From: Pseudomonadota bacterium
GTDB lineage: Bacteria > Pseudomonadota > Gammaproteobacteria > Steroidobacterales > Steroidobacteraceae
Direction of reading: 5' to 3'
Assembly: GCA_947454665.1 (NCBI GenBank)
Contig: CANGMU010000008.1
Span: forward strand, 1-23,365
DNA length: 23,365 bases
Shown piece by piece: positions 1 to 6,469 of this stretch (its first letter is position 1; every line of letters starts with the position of its first letter). The notes under the pieces were generated by a model that saw only the letters and a program-made list of their open reading frames with translations, searched no databases and was not told the origin of the DNA. A program made the position numbers and the translations under genes.

Positions 1-446
1 AAGCTCGGCTTCACATCCGCCGGATGCGCCTGGTCCATGTGGATGTAGCGGATGTTGTGGCCGACCTCATGCAGCATCGTGATGAGGCCCGGCGTCTGGA
101 TGAAGTGGATCGGATACGGCGAGGCGACCATGCGCGGGATGCCGTGCGGATAGCAGCGCGTCGGGGCATCGCCGATCGGCGTGCCGGCCTTCTCGGCCGC
201 GACATGGCGCTGCCATTCGGCAAGGCCCGCGGGCAGGAACGGCGGCATGGACTTGTCGAGCTGACGGTAGGTGCGGTCATAGCCGCGGGTCCACCACACG
301 CCCTCGATGTTCCGCGGATCCGGCGACACCTTGAACACCTGCGGCGGAGCGGCCGCCACCGTGGGCATGGAGCCCGCCAGGGCGCCCGTGAGCGCACACG
401 ACACCATCACGGCGCGCAGCAAGCGCGTCGGCACGTTCGATCTCAT
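1..446 (-). CDS. Secreted protein of unknown function, C-terminus outside window
   Basis: An open frame of 148 codons runs off the left edge. It starts at an ATG (444-446) preceded by a purine-rich GGGGGAAAT ribosome-binding site. Residues 1-33 form a clear signal peptide (basic n-region with R2, R8 and R11, hydrophobic core, cleavage near VAAA-PP), so the product is exported. The mature part contains the strings EGVWWTRGYDRTY, RCYPHGIPRM, SPYPIHFIQTPG and RYIHMDQAHP. These resemble a widespread uncharacterised family of secreted proteins from soil and aquatic bacteria that share PxGxPR, PYPIxxIQTPG and RxIxxDGxxHP signatures; I know no biochemical function for it. It lies 125 bp downstream of copC on the same strand and may belong to the same transcription unit. 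No function is assigned. The frame, signal peptide and conserved-looking motifs make a real gene likely. Confidence 0.8.
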   Translation of the reverse strand, partial: MRSNVPTRLLRAVMVSCALTGALAGSMPTVAAAPPQVFKVSPDPRNIEGVWWTRGYDRTYRQLDKSMPPFLPAGLAEWQRHVAAEKAGTPIGDAPTRCYPHGIPRMVASPYPIHFIQTPGLITMLHEVGHNIRYIHMDQAHPADVKPS

Positions 447-539
447 ATTTCCCCCGGTTGCCTTGTCCGGTCCTGTAGCCGGACCTCGATCCAATAGTAC
501 GCCAGCTGATGGGGCTCGAAACAGCCGGTAGCGAATACG

Positions 540-559
540 CGGGGAATTGGCACTCCCCG
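540..559. other. Short inverted repeat between copC and the unknown secreted gene
   Basis: CGGGGA (540-545) and TCCCCG (554-559) can form a 6-bp hairpin with an 8-base loop, 13-32 bases after the copC stop. No T-tract follows on the minus strand, so an intrinsic terminator is not demonstrated. It could attenuate readthrough into the downstream gene or stabilise the upstream mRNA. Confidence 0.3.
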
Positions 560-571
560 GCTCGATCACCG

Positions 572-940
572 TCAGGGTTTGTCAGAGACGGTAAAGCGCA
601 GCGCGCCCTTCGTCTCGTGCGTGTCCTCGCTGACCCCGCGATACCGCAGGACATACTGTCCTTCGCCGAGCCTGGGCAGTGCCACCACGAGGCTGCGCGC
701 CAGCTCCTTCGGCAGATCCTTCAGCGCCTCCGCCTTTCCACCTGCCTTCTCCAAGGTCACGTCGACGAGGCTGATGGAATCCGAGAACCGCAATACGACC
801 TGCGTGGGCGCAGCCTTCAACGTGCTGCCATTCGCCGGCACGGCCGACTCCAGATGCGCATGCGCCATGACAGCCACCGGCAACAGCGCCAGCGCCAGCG
901 CCAGCGCAGCCCCGACCAGAACGGCTTTCCTGATGTTCAT
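572..940 (-). CDS. copC: CopC-domain periplasmic copper-binding protein
   Basis: This 122-residue protein has a signal peptide (residues 1-26, ending VMA) and a mature N-terminus beginning HAHLESAVPANGS, the hallmark of CopC. The family binds Cu(II) through the mature N-terminal histidine (H27 here), a second His near the start (H29), and an Asp/His pair late in the beta barrel, visible as D106 and H108 in SEDTHETKG. The methionine-rich Cu(I) loop of Pseudomonas CopC is absent, so this looks like a Cu(II)-only CopC. It acts in the periplasm as a copper carrier. It starts 3 bp after the multicopper oxidase stop, with GGAG 6 bases before the ATG, so the two are surely co-expressed. No CopD membrane partner is fused to it or encoded nearby. 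That suggests it supplies or buffers copper for the adjacent oxidase rather than for uptake. Confidence 0.93.
   Translation of the reverse strand: MNIRKAVLVGAALALALALLPVAVMAHAHLESAVPANGSTLKAAPTQVVLRFSDSISLVDVTLEKAGGKAEALKDLPKELARSLVVALPRLGEGQYVLRYRGVSEDTHETKGALRFTVSDKP
885..908. repeat. Hexanucleotide tandem repeat (AGCGCC)x4 in copC signal peptide
   Basis: Three perfect copies of AGCGCC are followed by a fourth, AGCGCA. On the coding strand they read as alternating GCG and CTG codons and encode the Ala-Leu repeat of the signal-peptide core. Gain or loss of a unit would change the core by two residues without shifting frame. Confidence 0.75.
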
Positions 941-943
941 CCC

Positions 944-2236
944 TTACTCCGCGTGCTGGTGATGTTCGGGGGCATCCTGATCTTTCGGGGCAGCCGGCGA
1001 CGCGGTGTCCACGCGACGCGCGCGAGGCACGTCCTTGACCTCATACCAGCCCGGATCCACGTTGCCCTGCAGTCCGCGGCGCACCTTCAGCATCGTCATC
1101 ATGCCGCCCATGCCGATGGCACCGAAGGGCCCCTCGCCCTGCGCCATCGGCAGCGTGTTCTCGGGGCCCCGCATGTGCTGGGCATGTTCAAGATGCTGCT
1201 GCATACCGTCTTCGCCCATGGCCATGAAGCCGGGCAGCTGCTTGCGAATGCGCGTTTCCAGCCCTTCCATTTTCACACCGACGGAATTGGCGATGCCATG
1301 ACCCATCGCGTTCATCGTGTGGTGGGACAGGTGGCAATGCAGGGCCCAGTCGCCGGGGTTGTCGGCGACGAATTCGATGTCCCGCGTCTGGCCGACGCCC
1401 ACGATGGTGGTGACTTCAGGCAACCAGGCCTGCCGCGGCCAGCGGCCGCCATCACCGCCCGTCACCGCGAAGCGATGCCCATGCAGGTGGATCGGATGGT
1501 GGTGCATCGACAGGTTCGCGACGCGCAGGCGCACCCGTTCGCCCTGTGCGGCGAGCAGCGGCTCCGTCGCCGGGAAGACCTTGCTGTTGAAGGTCCACAG
1601 GTCGAACTCCGTCATCACTGACGGATCGGGCCGGTAGGTGCCCGGATGCAGCGCCCAGTTGTGCAGCAACATCGCATAGTCGCGCTGCACCGGCGGATCA
1701 TGCGGCACGCGCGGATGCACGATGAAGAAGCCCATCATGCCGAAGGCCAACTGCGTCATCTCGTCGACATGCGGGTGATAGAGGTAGGTGCCTTCCTGCC
1801 GCAGCGTGAATTCATAGGCCCAGGTTTCGCCCGGTGCGATCGGTTCCTGGTTCAGCCCCGAAATGCCATCCATGCCGTTGGGCAGCAGGATGCCGTGCCA
1901 GTGGATCGACGTGCCTTCCGGCAGCGTGTTGGTGATGAGGATGCGCACGCGATCGCCTTCCACGGCTTCGATCGTGGGCCCGGGCGTGGAGCCGTTGTAT
2001 CCCCAGCAGCGTGCCTTGCAGCCCGGCGCGAATTCGTGCTCGAACTCACCCGCGACGAGCTGGAATTCCTTCACGCCATTGACCATCCGCCACGGCAGGC
2101 TGCTGCCGTTCAAGGTGCGCACGCGCCCCTGCGAAATCACCGAGGACGTGGCGGGCAAGACCGCGGCATCGAGCGCACGGGACGCGGCGGCCAGGCTTGC
2201 CGCACCGGTCAGCAGACGCCGCCTCGAAAGGCTCAT
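944..2236 (-). CDS. Two-domain multicopper oxidase, Tat-exported
   Basis: This 430-residue copper oxidase of the laccase/CopA superfamily couples one-electron oxidation of a substrate (phenolics, Cu(I) or other metals) to reduction of O2 to water in the periplasm. The N-terminus SRRRLLTG plus an Ala-rich stretch is a twin-arginine signal. All copper ligands are visible: H112/H114 (HWHG), H154/H156 (YHPH), H247/H250/H252 (HPIHLHG), H300/C301/H302, H306 and axial M311 (HCHLSHHTMNAM). Only about 90 residues separate the second and third motifs, against roughly 280-300 in three-domain laccases, so the central cupredoxin domain is missing. A tail of about 100 residues after the last ligand is rich in Met and His (about 335-385) and ends in EHHQHAE. 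The start ATG overlaps the stop of the upstream TolC-like gene (ATGA). The substrate is unknown; copper or phenol oxidation are the main alternatives. Confidence 0.92.
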   Translation of the reverse strand: MSLSRRRLLTGAASLAAASRALDAAVLPATSSVISQGRVRTLNGSSLPWRMVNGVKEFQLVAGEFEHEFAPGCKARCWGYNGSTPGPTIEAVEGDRVRILITNTLPEGTSIHWHGILLPNGMDGISGLNQEPIAPGETWAYEFTLRQEGTYLYHPHVDEMTQLAFGMMGFFIVHPRVPHDPPVQRDYAMLLHNWALHPGTYRPDPSVMTEFDLWTFNSKVFPATEPLLAAQGERVRLRVANLSMHHHPIHLHGHRFAVTGGDGGRWPRQAWLPEVTTIVGVGQTRDIEFVADNPGDWALHCHLSHHTMNAMGHGIANSVGVKMEGLETRIRKQLPGFMAMGEDGMQQHLEHAQHMRGPENTLPMAQGEGPFGAIGMGGMMTMLKVRRGLQGNVDPGWYEVKDVPRARRVDTASPAAPKDQDAPEHHQHAE

Positions 2237-3591
2237 GGCGCATCTCCCGGCAGGGCCGCGACCAGTTGCGTGCCGGAGGCGCGCAGCAGTTCGACGCGCG
2301 CGTGCCAGAACGCCTGCACCGCATCCACATAACCGTCATAGGCTGCATATTCCTGCTGCCGCGCCAGCAGCAAGGTGAACCCATCGTCGAGCATGTAATT
2401 CACCCTTTCCTGCAGCCGGGCGACGACGGCTTCGCGCTGCGGGATCAGCGCTTGGCGATAGCCTTCGGCACGCGCCTGCGCGAGCGAGAGCTTCTGCAGC
2501 TGCTGCTGCAACTCCGCGTCGACGGCCACTTCCAGCGCACGCAAGTTTGCCTGAGCACGCTGCAGTTCGGCGGCAGCGCGGGCCACGCGCCCCTGGCCCT
2601 GCTCGAACAGCGGCAATTCCAGCGAAAGCGAGGGTCCGGCGCGCCGTGCGCCATCCGGCTCGCGATCCAGCTCTGCGCCGACATCGACACGCGCGAGCAG
2701 CGGTGTCCTGCGCTGGGTCGCATAGGCCCGGCTGCGCGCATCCAGCGCCTTGCGGGCCGCCACAAGGTCCAGTCGCTCGGCCCGCGCCCGCTCGCGCAGC
2801 GGCGCGAAGTCCGGCACCGCGGGCGCATCCGGCATGGGCAGCGCAGTGGGCAATGTCCAGCTCGCGGCGGCATCCAGGCCCAGCCATTGCTGCAAGGCCG
2901 CCCTCGCATCCACGAAGTCCGCGGTCGCCTGCTGCAGTGAAAGGCGTGCTTCGGTGGCCGCAGCCTGCTGGATCGCCAGATCGAGTTTCGGCAGGTTGCC
3001 CGCCTCGGCATGCCGTGCCGCCAGCGTCGCAGCGGTGTCGGCGACCTCGAGGATCGACTCGCGAACGGCCACGCGCTGGGCGGCGGCTACCGCATCGACC
3101 CAGGCGCGCTGCGTGCCGGACACGACGGACAGCACGTCGGCCGCGACCCGCGACTGCGTGGCTTCGAACACCGACTCGGCGATCCGTTTCGTACTGCGAC
3201 GAAGCAGCAGCCCGGAGAAATCGAAGGCCACGGATGCGGAGAGCTTGTTGCCGGCCACGTCTCCGCGGGGCATCAGCAGCGCCAGGCCCACGGCCGGGTT
3301 GTGCAGGCGACCGGCCTCGAAGACATCGGCAGCACCGAACCCCAGCTCCGCCTCGCTGGCGAGCAGACCGGGATTGCGCAGCAGGGCCACGCGCACGGCT
3401 GCTTCAAGGCCCAGGGGCTGCGCCAGCCAGCGGTCGATCTCGCCCTGCACGAGGTATCCAGCGGGAACGCGCGCCTGGACGAGGCGCCGGCTTGCATCAT
3501 GTCCCGCGTCGAGCGGCACGCCGGCACAACCGGCGAGCAGGCCTGCAGAGGTGATCGCAGCGAGGACGATGCCCATGCCGTGTCCCAGCAT
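2233..3591 (-). CDS. TolC/CusC-family outer-membrane efflux lipoprotein
   Basis: This protein of about 452 residues carries a lipoprotein signal peptide with lipobox LAGC (Cys at residue 22 from the chosen start). Two long alpha-helical, Ala/Gln/Arg-rich halves follow, typical of the outer-membrane factor family that forms trimeric exit ducts for tripartite pumps. Characteristic strings include the NPxL-type motif RNPGLLASEAELG and LSLELPLFEQGQGR at the start of the second repeat. The ATG at 3589-3591 is chosen because it lies one base after the upstream MFS stop (TGACATG) and yields a compact signal peptide. An ATG at 3630 would add 13 residues that spoil it. No RND pump or membrane-fusion protein is encoded here, which is odd for a dedicated efflux duct. 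The position matches CopB in cop operons, but the sequence is of TolC type, not CopB. Confidence 0.88.
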   Translation of the reverse strand: MLGHGMGIVLAAITSAGLLAGCAGVPLDAGHDASRRLVQARVPAGYLVQGEIDRWLAQPLGLEAAVRVALLRNPGLLASEAELGFGAADVFEAGRLHNPAVGLALLMPRGDVAGNKLSASVAFDFSGLLLRRSTKRIAESVFEATQSRVAADVLSVVSGTQRAWVDAVAAAQRVAVRESILEVADTAATLAARHAEAGNLPKLDLAIQQAAATEARLSLQQATADFVDARAALQQWLGLDAAASWTLPTALPMPDAPAVPDFAPLRERARAERLDLVAARKALDARSRAYATQRRTPLLARVDVGAELDREPDGARRAGPSLSLELPLFEQGQGRVARAAAELQRAQANLRALEVAVDAELQQQLQKLSLAQARAEGYRQALIPQREAVVARLQERVNYMLDDGFTLLLARQQEYAAYDGYVDAVQAFWHARVELLRASGTQLVAALPGDAP

Positions 3592-3592
3592 G

Positions 3593-4960
3593 TCAGGACC
3601 CCGGTGTCGAGCGCGGCACATGCCGATCAATGATCAGCGTTCCGATGAGGGCGCAGACCACGGCCACCGCGAGGGCGCCGATGTAGGGCGTATCCGGAAT
3701 CCCGGGCACGCTGAGCAAGGCGCCGCCGATGAAGCTGCCCAGGATGCCCCCCATTCGTCCGAGCATCATCGCCAGCCCGATGGCCCCGGCGCGGCAGGAG
3801 GGCGGAAAGCCCAGCGCGAGCACGGCATAGATCACGCCGATCAGCGCACCGTTGAAGGCCCCGACGCCGGCGCTGCCGACCAGCACCAGCAACTCGGCAC
3901 GTCCGACATCGTGGACGGCCCGCAGGGTCACCACGCCCAGCGCCAGCAGCCCCAGTGAAACCAGCGTGAGGGTCACGCCCGTCAGCATCAGCCGGCGCGA
4001 TCCGAATCGTGTCACGAGCAGACCATGGAGGATGCCCGACACCACCGCACAAAGGTTGAACGTGAAGCTCGCGCGCAGCGCGGCAGGCATGCCCAAGCCC
4101 GCGCCGGTCAACAGCACGGGCAACCAGGCCGCAAGCCCGTAGGCGACGTAATAGACGCCGAAGAACGCCAGCCAGGCGCCGACATTGAGCCGCAGGTTGC
4201 TGCGCTCGAACACACGGACGTCATCACCGGCAGCCGCTTCGGCATCGATCGCCCGCGCAGCGGCATCTGCCGAACCCAGCGACTGCGCCGTGCAGTCCAC
4301 GCCGAGGTAACGACGCAGCAAGCCCGCTGCCTGGTCCGCCCTGCCGCGCGCCACGAGATAGCTGGGCGACTCCGGCAACCAGACCCAGGCGAGCAGTCCG
4401 AAGAAGATCGACAGCAGACCGCAGGCGATGAAACAGCCCCGCCAGCCCAGCAAAGGCAGCAAGCTGATGAGTACGGCCGCACCCAGCATGCCGCCGAGCG
4501 GCGTCCCGGTGGCCGTCATGCCGACGACACGGGAACGCGCCAGCTTGGGCAACCATTCGCTGACAAGCGCGACGGACGTCGGCAAGGCGGCACCGAAGCC
4601 GAAGCCGCCAATGAGTCGCACAAGGGTCATCGCGAACACGGACTGCGTAAGGCCCGCCAATACGGTGGCGACGCCAAAGGCCAGCGTGGCGGCCACGAAC
4701 ACGCTCTTGCGACCGAAGCGGTCGCCCAGCCCGCCACCCACCACCGACCCGAAGGAACTGCCCAGCAGGGCCGCGGACATCGCCGCGCCGAAATCCTGGC
4801 GCGCGATGCCCCAGTCCTCGAGGATCAGGGGCGCAACCAGCGACAGCAGCTGCACGTCGAGACCATCGATGACGAGCGCCAGGGCGATGACCACGATGAT
4901 GAGGACCTGACGCCCGCCGAGCGGACGCGAATCCAGCCAGCCTTCGACGAGTCGCGACAT
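3593..4960 (-). CDS. MFS transporter, aromatic acid:H+ symporter-like (second of tandem pair)
   Basis: This is a 455-residue inner-membrane carrier with 12 predicted helices. The DGLD motif in helix 1 (D32, D35) matches the DGxD signature needed for transport in the AAHS family (PcaK, BenK), and GDRFGRK in loop 2-3 is the general MFS signature A. Further family-like strings are GFGFGAALPTSVALVSEW and WLPESPSYLVARGR. The family imports protonated benzoate-type acids, but the substrate cannot be read from the sequence. Its ATG overlaps the stop of the preceding MFS gene by one base (TGATG), and its stop is one base from the next ATG, so translation is probably coupled through the cluster. No aromatic catabolic enzymes are in the window, so efflux or uptake of another organic acid remains possible. 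Confidence 0.9.
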   Translation of the reverse strand: MSRLVEGWLDSRPLGGRQVLIIVVIALALVIDGLDVQLLSLVAPLILEDWGIARQDFGAAMSAALLGSSFGSVVGGGLGDRFGRKSVFVAATLAFGVATVLAGLTQSVFAMTLVRLIGGFGFGAALPTSVALVSEWLPKLARSRVVGMTATGTPLGGMLGAAVLISLLPLLGWRGCFIACGLLSIFFGLLAWVWLPESPSYLVARGRADQAAGLLRRYLGVDCTAQSLGSADAAARAIDAEAAAGDDVRVFERSNLRLNVGAWLAFFGVYYVAYGLAAWLPVLLTGAGLGMPAALRASFTFNLCAVVSGILHGLLVTRFGSRRLMLTGVTLTLVSLGLLALGVVTLRAVHDVGRAELLVLVGSAGVGAFNGALIGVIYAVLALGFPPSCRAGAIGLAMMLGRMGGILGSFIGGALLSVPGIPDTPYIGALAVAVVCALIGTLIIDRHVPRSTPGS

Positions 4961-6168
4961 CAGGTTTCCTCACGGCGGCGCAGGGCCAGCGACAACAAGA
5001 ACACGCACAGCACGCAGGCCAGCATCGGGATGGTGAGCGCGCCCAGCACATGTGTCGGTGGCAGGTGCTGGTTCATGAGCCAGGCCATGGCGAGCGGGCC
5101 AAACAGCGAACCCGCACGCCCCAGGCCACTGGCCCAGCCTATGCCGGTTGAGCGCGCTTCCGGCGGATAAAGCGAGGCCGCCAGCGGGCCCAGCGTGAGC
5201 TGCGTGCCGATCGCACCGAAGCCGATCATCACCAGCAACAGAGCCCACACGATCCGGCTCTCAGGATTGGTCGCACACAGCAGCAGCGCCAGCGCCGCGA
5301 CGAGATAGCCGCCCGCGAAGGCCTTCACGAGCTGGCCACGATCGACGAGCCGCGACACGATGAAACTGCCCGACACCGCACCGATCGACAGCACGGCCAT
5401 CAGGCGCGAGGCGTCGGGCAGGGTCCAACCGTTCTGCACCATCAGCGTGGGCAACCAGCTCGCGAAGCCGTAGTTGGCGAACAGGTTGATCGCGTTGATC
5501 GCCCACAACAGCACGGTGCGCGGCCAGCGACCCGACACGAACAAGAGACCCGGCCGCGGAATGCCCACCGCCCCAACCGCCTGGGGCTGCGCTGGCGATG
5601 CAGCGTCCGGAATGCCGCGCCAGACCAGCACGGCGATGAACAGGGGCACGAGGCCGCCATAGGCAAACATGCCACGCCAGCCCCAATGCTCGGCAAGCCA
5701 GGGCGTCAACAGGCCGGCCGATGACGCACCGATGGCAAAGCCGCTGGCGGCCAATGCCGCGATCGAAACGCGTCGACCCGGCGGCGCGAGATCGGTCGTG
5801 ATGCCGATGGTCACCGGCACGGTCGCGCCGAGGCCGCAACCCGCCACGAGCCGCCAGATCGCCATCTCCAGCGGGCTGCCGGATTGCATGGCGATCAGCG
5901 TGGGCAGCCCAAAGAGCAGCAGGCTGACGACAAGCATCGCGCGCCGTCCGATGCGGTCAGCCAAGGGGCTCAGCAGCAGCGCCCCGATGGCCATGCCGGC
6001 CAGCGAACTCGAGGCCGCGATCGCGAAGGCTGTCGGCGGTACGGCGAACTCGCGCGCCATGAGCGGGATGGCCATGGCGAGCATCTGCGCGTCATAGCCA
6101 TCCAGCAGCACGGCAAGTGCGCACAGGGCGATGGGCCACCAACGGATGGCCTGTTCATTTTTCGTCAA
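4960..6168 (-). CDS. MFS transporter, aromatic acid:H+ symporter-like (first of tandem pair)
   Basis: This 402-residue MFS carrier has DGYD in helix 1 (D23, D26) and ADRIGRR in loop 2-3, again pointing to the AAHS subgroup. It is shorter than its neighbour and diverges from it across the whole length, so the two are not a recent duplication. The start is a TTG at 6166-6168 preceded by a strong AAGGGGAG ribosome-binding site; it gives MTKNEQ before the first helix. It is the first gene of the five-gene minus-strand operon, and its promoter should lie in 6169-6469, shared with the divergent kinase. Its substrate is unknown. Confidence 0.88.
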   Translation of the reverse strand: MTKNEQAIRWWPIALCALAVLLDGYDAQMLAMAIPLMAREFAVPPTAFAIAASSSLAGMAIGALLLSPLADRIGRRAMLVVSLLLFGLPTLIAMQSGSPLEMAIWRLVAGCGLGATVPVTIGITTDLAPPGRRVSIAALAASGFAIGASSAGLLTPWLAEHWGWRGMFAYGGLVPLFIAVLVWRGIPDAASPAQPQAVGAVGIPRPGLLFVSGRWPRTVLLWAINAINLFANYGFASWLPTLMVQNGWTLPDASRLMAVLSIGAVSGSFIVSRLVDRGQLVKAFAGGYLVAALALLLCATNPESRIVWALLLVMIGFGAIGTQLTLGPLAASLYPPEARSTGIGWASGLGRAGSLFGPLAMAWLMNQHLPPTHVLGALTIPMLACVLCVFLLSLALRRREET

Positions 6169-6469
6169 CTCGCTCCCCTTGCGACGATGCGAAGCGTCGA
6201 GATTGCCCGATCCGCCGCCCGGCCTCTACAGTTACCGGCGCATCAGGCATGCGGTCGATGCTGCATAGCGGGCCCCTGCCACCGTGACGTGGCGCACACC
6301 AAGGGACGTATGCCATTGCGACAGGCGCCGCTCATCTACTGATGCGACAATTACCGCATCGGAAGAATTATATTCATCGTGGATTCATCAACCTTTTGGC
6401 GAGGTTGTTGCTCCTAAACTCTTGGGAACGCCAAGGAACGGTGAAGTCACTCCATCCGGGACGAACTGC
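6169..6469. other. Divergent intergenic region between MFS operon and hybrid kinase
   Basis: About 300 bp separate the TTG start of the MFS operon from the preferred kinase start. The stretch 6341-6425 is distinctly AT-richer than its surroundings and includes TATATT (6369-6374) and TAAACT (6415-6420), both -10-like, without a convincing -35 at standard spacing. An inverted repeat, GATGCG (6341-6346) with CGCATC (6355-6360), flanks an AT-rich 8-base spacer. A GTG at 6284 would extend the kinase frame through this region, but the translation there is low-complexity and unlike any domain. No copper-responsive (CueR- or CusR-type) box was recognised. Confidence 0.5.
6341..6360. promoter_or_regulatory. 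Inverted repeat, possible operator
   Basis: GATGCG and CGCATC are perfect 6-bp arms separated by ACAATTAC. They lie at the start of the AT-rich segment upstream of the kinase and between divergent transcription units. The size and symmetry suit a dimeric regulator, but six-base arms can occur by chance. Confidence 0.25.

Noticed and set aside
6284..6469. Upstream extension of the kinase from GTG 6284
   Set aside because: The extension crosses the AT-rich, promoter-like region, and its translation is unlike any kinase N-terminus; kept only as an alternative start.
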